A DNA stretch of 64,000 nucleotides from Leptobrachium leishanense. Its lineage: Eukaryota > Chordata > Amphibia > Anura > Megophryidae. The stretch covers positions 1 to 64,000 of the forward strand of contig RXON01001589.1 of assembly GCA_009667805.1 (NCBI GenBank), in the 5' to 3' direction. A program made the translations under genes and the position numbers. Below the pieces are notes generated by a model that did no database searches, was not told where the DNA came from, and was given only the letters and a program-made list of their open reading frames with translations. Positions 29,881 to 40,613 of the stretch are shown piece after piece (the first letter of the stretch is position 1; every line of letters starts with the position of its first letter).

Positions 29881-30307
29881 GGCTAGGGTCAGACGAACGC
29901 ATTTTTCGCGTCGACCGTGGAAAAGTGCGGTCGAACGAACGGACATATTTTTTCACGGAATACGCGGTAGCGGTCATACGATGCGCCTTTTCGTCCGTGA
30001 TTTTGTACGGATCATCAATAAAACACTTTTTGTGTCTGGACGTTATGTTGGCCGGACATTAGCAGCGTCTGATGTCTCCCAATCACACACACACGCCGCT
30101 ATGCGGCCGCAGCGCACTCTGTACGTCAGTACTAGCGGTTTGACGTTCTCGAAAAAATGCGTTCGTTTGCCACTTGCGTTGCGCGGACGAACTTTCGTGC
30201 GGCCGTACTTCGTGTGTTCCCCGGCATTGGACGTCATTTGCTGCTAGCACGGCCGTGATTTTGTGCGGCTAAACGCACGTTAAAGCTGCGTTCGTCTGAC
30301 CCTAGCC
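29881..30307. mobile_element. GGCTAGGGTCAGAC MITE, copy 1
   Basis: A 427-bp element with about 21-bp terminal inverted repeats starting GGCTAGGGTCAGACG and a TAA duplication on each side (29878-29880, 30308-30310), as for PIF/Harbinger. It contains an open stretch of about 140 codons shared with copy 3, but the frame is lost in other copies. It is therefore not coding. Confidence 0.85.
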
Positions 30308-30310
30308 TAA

Positions 30311-30818
30311 GGCTGGGGTCAGACGAGCGTGATTTCTACGGACTGTACGTCCGTGCAGTACGGACATCGTCAGTACGGATGACGCAGTAGTGGTCACACA
30401 GTCCGTTTTTTCACTGAAGTTATTTTTGACGGATGTAGGAGGGAAAAATAAATTACAATGAAAAAACATTCTGTCCGTCAAAAATGCTGGACGTATAAAT
30501 GCAGGACGTATAAATGCAGGACGTATAAATGCTGGACGTATAAATGCTGGACGTATAAATGCAGTCCATCTGACCTCGCTCCATCACTCACACACAAAGC
30601 TATGCGGACATTGTGGACGTGGCGCACTCCGCACGTCCGTTCTAGCAGTATTACGTTCTTGCCTAACCTGCGTCCGTTTGCCGCGGCCGTTGTGCGTCCG
30701 CAGTTCAGTGCGGACGTACTTCATGTGTCAGGCTCCAATGGACTTTCTTTCATGCTATCACGGACATACTTTTAGGCGCAATCACGGACGTGAACACTAC
30801 GCTCGTCTGACAGCAGCC
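30311..30818. mobile_element. GGCTGGGGTCAGAC MITE, copy 2 (diverged, tandem to copy 1)
   Basis: It starts GGCTGGGGTCAGACGAGCG and ends CGCTCGTCTGACAGCAGCC, with TAA on both sides and the left TAA shared with copy 1. Inside, 30484-30560 is a 15-bp repeat (GCTGGACGTATAAAT type, five copies). It is the most diverged family member in the window. Confidence 0.75.
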
Positions 30819-31307
30819 TAACACGATCCGAACTCAATGCAAATCAATGGGACTCAAAGTTCGATTTTTAGAGTTCCCTCCAAGAGGGCATATATGCTAA
30901 ATATTTGCCATAAAAGGTGTATGGGGGTCCGGGTAGTTCCCTGGGGGACAGGAAACAAGGACAAAAAGTTTAAAAAAAAAGTTTTTAAAGGAACAGTGAG
31001 TTTTCCATGAAATAAGGGTTAAAAATGAAAAATTCCTTCAAATATCGTGCCTAGGAGGTCCCCATAACCTGCCCGTGAAGTGGTGGATTTGTAGGATGTA
31101 TAGAAACATTTAAAAACAAAAAAATGACATTTCAAATGACGGTAAATGGATTGCCTTTAATATATTCATAAACAACTGCTTGGGGCGGCAGCCTGTATGA
31201 AAAGACATTTTAGGACGCGCAGAAAAAGTTTTGTGATTTTTTTGGGCTAAATTATGGTGCAGGGTTTGGATGAAAGTAACAATAGGTGCTTTAAAATTGG
31301 ACCTTTA

Positions 31308-31515
31308 GTGTCGGCAACAGAGCCGTCACACCGTAACCCCTCTGTGGTATTGTTGAAGAGTGCAGGGTTGGACCCTGCGGTCCAATATTAAAATTATATG
31401 AATCTGGTAAAGGCGTCAGTGCAGCCAAATATTCTGCCTTTGGTGGCAGCAAGTGCCTTCACACCGTAAGCCCTCTGTGGTATTGTGGAAGAGTGCAGTG
31501 GTGGACCCTGCCATC
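31308..31515. repeat. Two tandem copies of a roughly 132-bp unit
   Basis: CACACCGTAACCCCTCTGTG (31327) and CACACCGTAAGCCCTCTGTG (31459) start matching blocks, each followed by a GAAGAGTGCAG phrase and then TATGAATCTGGTA. The flanking region 31516-31930 shows no gene. Confidence 0.6.
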
Positions 31516-31976
31516 AAATATTACAATCATATGAATCTGGTACACACGTGAGTTGCATTGCATCCAAATATTACTTCGTTATAGTGTATAGCAGGATGGA
31601 AGCGCAGTAGCAGTAACAAGCAGCGGAATATACCAGACAAGGGCACAGAGCAAGAGTAGTTGTTATAACAAAACCATTTTAACAACGTTTAGGCACTAGT
31701 ACTGCGCTACTGTATATGGGGAGTATTGACGCACACCAGTCCCGGCGGCTCTGCGTCATCACACCGCGCCCTGATCACTCACAGCTGCTCCGGGTGCCGC
31801 CGGAGCTCCTGGCATTTCGGCCAGCTGGCGGCACCATGCATCTGGGGCCCCCACGATCGCCATCCGGGGCCCTGGATGTCACAATATTACAATCCAAACG
31901 CAAACGGGTTAAGTAACCAAATTTGTAAGAAGAATAATTAATGCAGGATATGAATCCTCACACTGCCGGGCAGCAC

Positions 31977-32300
31977 CTTAATGCCCAGTTAACACCTAAG
32001 CATTTTACAGCACGTTCCTGCACGCTGTAAAAGGCATAAACAGGGAAATCCCATTATTTGCTATTGGACCCGTTCATACCTGGGCGTTTTACAGGAACGC
32101 GCAGGAACGCGCTGTAAAACGTCCTACACCCAAAGAAGTACAGGAGCTTCTTTGGGGTGTATTGCAGCGCGTTCACTCTGCAGTCTATGGTCGTGAACGC
32201 ACTGCAATGCGCGTTCGCATGTTTTTTATGTTTGCACGATACACGCGTTAAAAACACGTGTATTGCGCGTGTAAAAAAAACGCAGGTGTGAACCCAGCCT
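31977..32300. mobile_element. MITE with hairpin interior inside the 54-bp array
   Basis: The left end reads ATGCCCAGTTAACACCTAAG and the right end CAGGTGTGAACCCAGCC, roughly complementary, with TTA on each side. The interior has complementary blocks such as GCATTTTACAG...CTGTAAAA and ACACGCGTTAAAAACACGTGT. It interrupts a 54-bp unit between GCAGCACCT and CAGTATAATT. Confidence 0.6.
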
Positions 32301-32696
32301 TACAGTATAATTAATGCTGCATATGATTCCGCACACTGCCGGGCAGCACCTCTACAGTATAAATAATGCAGCATATGATTCCACACACTGCCGGGCAGCA
32401 CCTCTACAGTATAATAATGCAGCATATGAATCCACACACTGCTGGGCAGCACCTCTACAGTATAATAATGCAGCATATGAATCCACACACTGCTGGGAAG
32501 CACCTCTCTGCAGTATAATTAATGCAGCATATGAATCCACACACTGCTGGGAAGCACCTCTCTGCAGTATAATTAATGCAGCATATGAATCCACACACTG
32601 CTGGGAAGCGCCTCTCTGCAGTATAATTAATGCAGCATATGAATCCACACACTGCTGGGAAGCCCCTCTCTGCAGTATAATTAATGCAGCATATAA

Positions 32697-33123
32697 GGCT
32701 AGGGTCAGACGAACGCAGCTTTAACGTGCGTTTAGCCGCACAAAATCACGGCCGTGCTAGCAGCAAATGACGTCCAATGCCGGGGAACACACGAAGTACG
32801 GCCGCACGAAAGTTCGTCCGCGCAACGCAAGTGGCAAACGAACGCATTTTTTCGAGAACGTCAAACCGCTACTACTGACGTACAGAGTGCGCTGCGGCCG
32901 CATAGCGGCGTGTGTGTGTGATTGGGAGACATCAGACGCTGCTAATGTCCGGCCAACATAACGTCCAGACACAAAAAGTGTTTTATTGATGATCCGTACA
33001 AAATCACGGACGAAAAGGCGCATCGTATGACCGCTACCGCGTATTCCGTGAAAAAATATGTCCGTTCGTTCGACCGCACTTTTCCACGGTCGACGCGAAA
33101 AATGCGTTCGTCTGACCCTAGCC
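32697..33123. mobile_element. GGCTAGGGTCAGAC MITE, copy 3
   Basis: A 427-bp element, reverse-oriented to copy 1 and almost identical to it (I noticed one base change in the compared stretch). It is inserted in a 54-bp unit: flanks TAA and TGA replace the TGA of the intact unit (CATATGAATCC), so the empty site is visible in neighbouring units. Confidence 0.9.
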
Positions 33124-34672
33124 TGAATCCACACACTGCTGGGAAGCGCCTCTCTGCAGTATAATTAATGCAGCATATGAATCCACACACTGCTGGGAAG
33201 CGCCTCTCTGCAGTATAATTAATGCAGCATATGAATCCACACACTGCTGGGAAGCGCCTCTCTTCAGTATAATTAATGCAGCATATGAATCCACACACTG
33301 CCTGGAAGCACCTCTCTGCAGTATAATTAATGCAGCATATGAATCCTCACACTGCTGGGAAGCGCCTCTCTGCGGTATAATTAATGCAGTATATGAATCC
33401 ACACACTGCTGGGAAGCACCTCTCTGCGGTATAATTAATGCAGCATATGAATCCACACACTGCTGGGAAGCACCTCTCTGCAGTATAATTAATGCAGCAT
33501 ATGAATCCACACACTGCTGGGAAGCACCTCTCTGCGGTATAATTAATGCAGCATATGATTCCACACACTGCTGGGAACAAGCGCCTCCCTGCGGTATAAT
33601 TAATGCAGCATATGAATCCACACACTGCTGGGAAGCACCTCTCTGCAGTATAATTAATGCAGCATATGAATCCACACACTGCTGGGAAGCGTCTCTCTGC
33701 GGTATAATTAATGCAGCATATGAATCCACACACTGCGAGGAAGCTCCTCTCTGCGGTATAATTAATGCAGCATATGAATCCACACACTGCTGGGAAGCAC
33801 CTCTCTGCAGTATAATTAATGTAGCATATGAATCCACACACTGCGGGGAAGCGCCTCTCTGCGGTATAATTAATGCAGCATATGAATCCACACACTGCTG
33901 GGAAGCGCCTCTCTGCAGTATAATTAATGCAGCATATGAATCCACACACTGCTGGGAAGCTCCTCTCTGCAATATAATTAATGCAGCATATGAATCCACA
34001 CACTGCTGGGAAGCACCTCTCTGCAGTATAATTAATGCAGCATATGAATCCACACACTGCTGGGAAGCACCTCTCTGCAGTATAATTAATGCAGCATATG
34101 AATCCACACACTGCTGGGAAGCGCCTCTCTGCAGTATAATTAATGCAGCATATGAATCCACACACTGCTGGGAAGCGACTCTCTGCAGTATAATAATGCA
34201 GCATATGAATCCACACACTGCTGGGAAACACCTCTCTGCGGTATAATTAATGCAGCATATGAATCCACACACTGCTGGGAAGCGCCTCTCTGCGGTATAA
34301 TTAATGCAGCATATGAATCCACACACTGCTGGGAAGCTCCTCTCTGCAGTATAATTAATGCAGCATATGAATCCACACACTGCTGGGAAGCGCCTCTCTG
34401 CAGTATAATTAAAGCAGAATATGAATCCACACACTGCTGGGAAGCACCTCTCTGCAGTATAATTAATGCAGCATATGAATCCACACACTGCTGGGAAGCT
34501 CCTCTCTGCAGTATAATTAATGCAGCATATGAATCCACACACTGCTGGGAAGCGCCTCTCTGCAGTATAATTAATGCAGCATATGAATCCACACACTGCT
34601 GGGAAGCACCTCTCTGCAGTATAATTAATGCAGCATATGATTCCACACACTGCCGGGCAGCACCTCTACAGT

Positions 34673-35030
34673 TTGTGGATCCAAGAATCAGGAGAGTATT
34701 AGAAAGAAAAAAAAGGTTTTATTTTATGTTGCTGCGGACATTTAAAAACGTCCTCGCATTTTATTTTTTTTAAAAATGTCTCGCCTTACCTTAGCCTGGT
34801 GGTCAGTGGAGGCTCCCTGGATTCTGGATGTGGGGAAGGGGGTGGTCTGCCGTGGCTCCCTCCCTGGAGTCCCTGCGCCACCTCTCTGCCACATGCACCC
34901 GGCTGGCCAGCTCGCACAGTCGCAGCTCTGTCATCCTGCGGCCGCATGCTCCTCAAGGGGTCCTTGGGAGGGAGGCTCCGGCGGGCTGCCCTCTACAGTG
35001 CCTGATTAGAGGGCCTCGTCTGCCTGATGT
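34673..35030. other. No gene recognised
   Basis: A G/C-rich patch (34790-35000) with open frames in several phases but no domain, codon pattern or splice context I can identify. It lies inside the compound hAT-like region. Confidence 0.3.
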
Positions 35031-35304
35031 TTTAGCAACAATGTTTTATCCCATAGGCTTCAATGTTAAAAATATTCCGGTTTTAATTCAATATCTAATA
35101 AACCGTTGCTTATAATATTCTGCAGTAAAGAGACTCTTTATTTTTAGATTTTTTTAGGATTTTTTTAAAGCATTTCTTAAAAAAAAAAAAAAAATTTATT
35201 CGAACTTTTGACGAACATCAGAAAAAAGTTCAAAATTTGCGAACTTTCGAACGGCCAATGTTCAAATCAAACTCCGAACCGAACAGCTCATCCCTAAGTG
35301 TAAA

Positions 35305-35892
35305 CCACCTGCCCCGTCACGGCACCTCTAGTAAGGTGAGTCCTACTCAATGAAACCAGAAGTTGCTCCTCTGAGCAAATGTACACTCTCATGCTGCTTC
35401 TCAGCTAAGAGGAAAAATGGTGGGTTTTATCTATACCCTCAGCAAATACTCCCACTTTAGGATTAAAAACAAAACCATGAAAAAGGAACAGCAGCAAAAG
35501 TGACCTGAGTGGTGTTACTGCAAAATAATATACACACATACAGAAAAAGTGGTGAAAGAGGTTGTTTGTTTTTTTTGTTTTTTTTAAAATTATATAATTT
35601 ATTTGACGCACATGACACAAATTCAATTAACAGAAAAAAATAGGAATTTTTCCCAGAGCTTGAAAAGCATGAAATAACATGCGGCAAACTCCCATTGGAC
35701 GTCCTAAACACAGAATACAGAGTGGCTCATAATATAAGCACATTCATAAAGTAAATGAGGCATCTGGGACTAATGAAATGAACATAAACAGAAAATAATC
35801 CCAAATAATATGACGATCCAGATCAACACAGAAAAACATGAAATAAAAATGTATATAAAAACCATTAAAATAAAGATAGATTATTCACAATG
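35305..35892. other. No gene recognised
   Basis: AT-rich sequence between the compound element and the 24-bp array. I see no coding or repeat structure. Confidence 0.3.
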
Positions 35893-36562
35893 TGCTAATA
35901 TCTATACATTACCATATAATAACATCTATACATTACCATATAGCAACAACATCTATACATTACACATAACGACATCTATACATTACCATATAATAACATC
36001 TACACATTACCATATAACAATTAACAACAACATCTATACATTACCATATAATAACAACATCTACACATTACACATAGTAACATCTACACATTACCATATA
36101 ACAATATCTACACATTACCATATAATAACTACACATTACCATATAATAATAATATCTACACATTGTCATATAACAATTAACAACATCTATACATTACCAT
36201 ATAATAACAATATCTACACATTACACATAACGACATCTATACATTACCATATAATTACATCTATACATTACCATATAATAACATCTACACATAATAACAT
36301 CTACACATTACCATATAACAATTAACAACAACATCTATACATTACCATATAATAACAACATCTACACATTACACATAGTAACATCTACACATTACCATAT
36401 AACAATATCTACACATTACCATATAATAACTACACATTACCATATAATAATAATATCTACACATTATCATATAACAATTAACAACAACATCTATACATTA
36501 CCATATAATAACAACATCTACACATTACACATAGTAACATCTACACATTACCATATAACAAT
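35893..36562. repeat. AT-rich 24-bp minisatellite, segment 1
   Basis: The unit is approximately ACATCTACACATTACCATAT plus AATA, with shorter 17-19-bp variants (ACATAGTAACATCTAC) and ACAATTAACAAC insertions. Higher-order blocks of about 250 bp repeat (35935 onward and 36293 onward). It continues at 38832 and 40197 after two transposon insertions. Confidence 0.9.
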
Positions 36563-36965
36563 TAGGGATGGGCTGTTCGGGTTCGGACGGTTCGGAGTTC
36601 GACCCGAACTTTGGCAGTTCGAAAGTTCGCGAATTTCGAACTTTTTGGGCATGTTCGGTTCGGTTTCGAAAAAAAAAAGAAATTTTGAAAAAAGTATAGA
36701 AAATGCTTAAAAAAATACTAAAAAATCTAGAAATAAAGAGACTCTTTACTGCAGAATATTATAAGCAACGGTTTATTAGATATTGAATTAAAAACTAATG
36801 TGTACGTGGAAAGATTATCAACTCTAAATGACCTCTGTTCACAAACGGGCATAACACCAGGTGTTTTTAGTCTGACAATCAATTTGATACATTGTACAAT
36901 ATACTGAGGGTGGAGTGGTGTCTGGTGTCTGCTTCTGATTGAGATTTGAGAATTAATTTCCCTAA

Positions 36966-37390
36966 GGCTAGGGTCAGACTGAGGCAGTGCGAACGCGCGT
37001 TCTGGCGCACTTAATCACGGCCGTGCTAGCAGCAGATGCCGGGCAATGACGGCCAATATACGAAGTACGGTCGCACAAAAGTCCGGCTGCGCAACGCAAG
37101 TGGAAAATGAACGCATTTTTTCGAGAACGTGAAACCGCTGCTACAGACGTACAGAGTGCGCTGCGTCGGCTAGAGGCGTGTGTGCGTGATTAGGAGACGT
37201 CAGACGCTGCTAATGTCCGGCCAACATAACGTCCAGACACAAAAAGAGTTTTATTGATGATCCGTACAAAATCACGGACGAAAATGCGCATAGTATGACC
37301 ACTATCACGTATTCCGGGAAAAAATGCGTCCATTCGTTCGAACGCACTTTTTCACAGACAACATAAAAATGCGTTCATCTGACCCTAGCC
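36966..37390. mobile_element. GGCTAGGGTCAGAC MITE, copy 4
   Basis: A 425-bp element with terminal inverted repeats starting GGCTAGGGTCAGACTG and TAA on the left, TTA on the right. It is absent from the related compound element at 58136-61532, so it was inserted after the two separated, or lost from the other. Confidence 0.85.
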
Positions 37391-37475
37391 TTAAACATCC
37401 TAATATGCTACATTTAACTGGTGTTTGAAAAAAATCTAAAGCAATGTTATTTTTCACCTCGGGATTAAACATTCA

Positions 37476-38256
37476 CAGGGTTATTCAGAGAAAGGTGAAA
37501 CTCAGGAGAATGACTGGAGAATGAAAAATTCTAGGTCAAAATAGCCAAACCAGAAAAATTCTCCCCCTTTTTCTCACTTTCCAAATCGGCTATTTGGTCT
37601 AGATTGTTCTCTTCTCTTGCCAGTTCTCCTGGCTTTCACCTCTCTCTCAGGGTTGTTTAGAGAAGGTGAAAACCAGAGAATGGCAGGAAAAGAGAACAAT
37701 CTGGACCAAATAGCCGATTTGGAAAGTGAGATAAGGCTAGGGTCAGACTAACGCATTTTTCGCAGCGACCGTCAAAAAGTGCGTCCGAACGCATTGCTGT
37801 ATTTTTTCACGGATTGCGCGAAAACGGTCATACGATGCACATTTTTGTGCGTGATTTTTTTACGGATCCAAACCAGGAAACTTTGGGTGTCTGGACGTTA
37901 TGTTGGCCAGACATGAGCAGGGTCTGACATCTCCAAATCACGCACACACGCCGCTAGTGGACGCAGCGCACTCTGTACGTCCATAGTAGCGGTTCTGCGT
38001 TCTCGAAAAAATGCGTTCATTTTCCATTTGCGTTGTGCAGCCGGACTTTCGTGCGACCGTACTTCGTATATTGGCCGTTATTGCCCGTCATTTGCTGCTA
38101 GTGTGGCCGTGATTAAGTGCGCCTAAACGCACGTTACAAATTCACTAGTCTGACCCTAGCCTAAATGGGAGAATTTTTCTGGTTTGGCTATTTTGACCTA
38201 GAATTTTCCATTCTCCAGTCATTCTCCTGCTCTTCACCGCTCTCTGAATAACCCTG
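37476..38256. mobile_element. Foldback element with CAGGGTTATTCAGAG ends
   Basis: Outer arms CAGGGTTATTCAGAGAAAGG and, reversed, TCTCTGAATAACCCTG continue through AATTCTAGGTCAAAATAGCC. Inner arms pair CCAAATCGGCTATTTGGTC with its complement around a centre near 37655. A GGCTAGGG MITE sits in the right arm (37735-38161, 427 bp, TAA on both sides). A second partial copy starts at 38258. The same structure recurs at 59130-59888. Confidence 0.75.
37735..38161. mobile_element. GGCTAGGGTCAGAC MITE, copy 5
   Basis: 427 bp, TAA at 37732-37734 and 38162-38164, terminal repeats GGCTAGGGTCAGACTA. It occupies the same position as copy 8 (59390-59793) in the related compound element, so this insertion predates their separation. 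Confidence 0.85.
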
Positions 38257-38831
38257 ACAGGATTATTCAGAGAAAGGTGAAACTCAGGAGAATGACTGGA
38301 GAATGGAAAATTCTAGGTCAAAATAGCCAAACCAGAAAAATTATCCCATTTATCTCACTTTCCAAATCGGCTTTTTGGTCTAGAAGTTTCCATTCTCCTG
38401 CTTTTCACCGCCAAAAAATCAGTAAACTTTTTCTGCATGTCCGAAAATGTCTCCTCTTTTCATACAGACTGCCGCCCCAAGCAGTTGTTTATGGATAGAT
38501 TAAAGGAAAAGCATTTACCGTCATTTGAAATGGCATTTTTTTGTTTTTACATATTTCTATACATCCTAGAAATCCGCCACTTCACGGGCAGGTTATGGGG
38601 ACCTCCTAGGCATGATATTTGAAGGAATTTCTCATTTTTATTTTTAACCCTTATTTCATGGAAAACTCACTGTCCCTTTAAAAACGTTTTTTTTTTAACT
38701 TTTTGTCCTTGTTTCCGAATTTTCAGCCCCATTGACTTGCATGGGGGTTCGGGTTCGGGTTCAGACCCGAACAAATGGGAAGTTCGGGTTCGTGCTCGAA
38801 CCGAACTCGGGGTATATTCGGCTCATCCCTA

Positions 38832-39137
38832 ATAACAATATCTACACATTACCATATAATAACAATATCTACACATTACCATATATAACAATATCTATGC
38901 ATTGCCATATAATAATGATGTCTATACGTTACCATATAATACCAACATCTACACATTACCATATAATAACAATATCTATTCATTACCATATGATAACAAA
39001 ATCTACACATTATTACATATAGTAACAACATCTACACATTGCCATATAATACCAACATCTATACATTACCATATAATAACAATATCTATATATTACCATA
39101 TGATAACAAAATCTACACATTGCCATATGATATCAAC
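38832..39137. repeat. AT-rich 24-bp minisatellite, segment 2
   Basis: It continues the array of 35893-36562 (TATCTACACATTACCATATA type units, about 13 copies). It is cut off from segment 3 (40197-40275) by the hAT-like MITE at 39146-40196. Confidence 0.85.
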
Positions 39138-39145
39138 ATCTATAC

Positions 39146-40196
39146 CAGTGTTTCTCAAAGCTTTCCTCGGAACCCCCAACCAGGCCAGATTTTGCACATC
39201 ACCTTGGGGAAATGCAGACTGAATCCTGCCATCACTGAGCAGCAAATCATACCACCTGTGCTATGCTTCCCATATCTGGCACACTTGGCCTGTAAGGCTG
39301 GGGTCAGACCAGCGCACTTTTAACGTGCGTTCTGGCGCACATAATTACGGCCGCACTAGCAGCAGGTGACGGGCAATGACGGCCAATATACGATGTACGG
39401 TCGCACGAAAGTCCGGCCGCGCAACGCAAGTGGAAAACGAACGCATTTTTTCGAGAACGCCGAACCGCTAGTACGGACGTACAGAGTGCGCAGCTGCGGC
39501 ATAGCGGCGTGTGTGCGTGATTAGGAGACGTCAGACACTGCTAATGTCCAGCCTACATAACGTCCAGACGCAAAAAGAGTTTTATTGACGATCTGAAAAA
39601 ATCACGCACGAAAAATGCGCATCGTATGACCGTTTTCGCGCACTCCGTGAAAAAATACGTCAATTCGTTCGGACGCACTTTTTTACGTTCGCGTGTAAAA
39701 ATGCTTTCGTTTGACCCTAGCCTAAGGCTAGGGACAGATGAGCGCATTTTCTGCGGCCACCGTCAAAATGTACGTCGATGCGTGCGCACGCATTTTTTCA
39801 CGGAATACGCTTAAGTGGTCAGACGATGCGCAATTCTGGACGTATTTCATGACGATGGGGTGAAAAGAAGTCTAGGGAAATCCGGCTGTTTGAACGTTAT
39901 GTAGGCCGCACACTAGCAGCGTCTGACATCTCCTAATCACGCACACACGCTGCTATGCGGCCGCAGCGCACTCTGTACGTCAGTAGCAGCGGTTTAACGT
40001 TCTCGAAAAAATGCGTTCATTTTCCACTTGCGTTGCGCGGCCGGACTTTTGTGCGACCGTACTTCGTATATTGGCTGTCATTGCCCGGCATCTGCTGCTA
40101 GTGCGGCCGTGATTATGTGCGCCAGAACGCGCGTTCGCACTGCCTCAGTCTGACCCTAGCCTAAGCGGGTCCTGAGGACAGGTTTGTGAAACACTG
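39146..40196. mobile_element. hAT-like MITE with CAGTGTTTC ends carrying two tandem MITEs
   Basis: It starts CAGTGTTTCTCAAAGC and ends TTTGTGAAACACTG, with octamer flanks ATCTATAC (39138-39145) and ATCTAAAC (40197-40204), one mismatch. Only about 170 bp are its own sequence. The rest is two GGCTAGGG-family MITEs in tandem, 39296-39722 (427 bp) and 39726-40161 (436 bp), sharing a single TAA between them and TAA at both outer edges. Confidence 0.8.
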
Positions 40197-40275
40197 ATCT
40201 AAACATTACCATATGATAATAAAATCTATATATTACCATATAATAACAATATATATGCATGACCATATAATAACA

Positions 40276-40611
40276 GAATGTGGTGTTAATAAAGCTTGCA
40301 GTTTATGTAAAGGAAGCCAAATCCTGAGCAGTGGAGACGCCTAGTGCTGAAAAACCTCATTACAGCGAAATGAAATGTGGGCATAATAAAGGTGCGTCCC
40401 CAGCGTATTCAGTGACCAATTAATAAACAGAATTTAATGAAAGCGTAAAATATGTTAATATTGAAATATAAAAAATTTAAATTAATCTTAAATAATAATT
40501 CAAAATGTAATAAATTAATAACAATAACAAATGAATAAAGTGCAATTAGTGTTAAAAAATGACGAAGAATAAAGTGCAAACATAATGCTGCCAGTGTATG
40601 TTACTAATATA
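40276..40611. other. No gene recognised
   Basis: AT-rich interval between the 24-bp array and the Tc1 element. No structure seen. Confidence 0.3.
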
Positions 40612-40613
40612 TA

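Larger units (their letters stand above)
31934..34672. repeat. 54-bp minisatellite, array 2 (inverted relative to array 1)
   Basis: About 36 copies of the same unit as 21127-22882, but as the reverse complement (GAATCCACACACTGCTGGGA, AGCGCCTCTCTGCAGTATAA, TTAATGCAGCATAT). Two MITEs interrupt it (31977-32300 and 32697-33123). The outer units are diverged and shorter (CTGCCGGGCAGCACCTCTAC), the inner ones homogeneous, as is usual for minisatellites. Long open frames inside are repeat artefacts. Confidence 0.95.
29803..35296. mobile_element. 5.5-kb compound region bounded by hAT-like ends
   Basis: The left end is TAGGGATGAGCCGAAC and the right end GTTCGG...GCTCATCCCTA. The flanking octamer AGTGTAAA is identical at 29795-29802 and 35297-35304, so this behaves as one insertion of a hAT-like non-autonomous element. 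The interior holds two tandem TAA-flanked MITEs, a 132-bp tandem pair, array 2 of the 54-bp minisatellite with two further MITEs, and the family core modules near each end (AGTGAGTTTTCCATGAAATA at 30998 and AATATTCCGGTTTTAATTCA at 35072). No transposase is seen. Confidence 0.75.
36563..38831. mobile_element. hAT-like compound element with TAGGGATG ends (copy 2)
   Basis: It starts TAGGGATGGGCTGTTCGG and ends CGGCTCATCCCTA. The octamer ATAACAAT flanks both sides; because it also belongs to the host array, part of the match could be chance. The interior, left to right, is the TTCGGGTTCGGACGG end block, a GGCTAGGG MITE (36966-37390), a foldback (37476-38256) with another nested MITE (37735-38161), and the AGTGAGTTTTCCATGAAATA module reversed. 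It shares this arrangement with 58136-61532. No transposase. Confidence 0.8.

Noticed and set aside
29808..30247. Open frame of about 140 codons conserved between two MITE copies (29881 and 32697)
   Set aside because: The two copies are nearly identical at DNA level, so conservation is uninformative. Other family members break the frame.
33118..34650. 510-codon minus-strand open frame in array 2
   Set aside because: Same 54-bp unit; repeat artefact.
35893..36562. CRISPR-like array of regular short repeats
   Set aside because: Units are contiguous, without unique spacers, and lie in vertebrate-type repeat DNA; it is a minisatellite.
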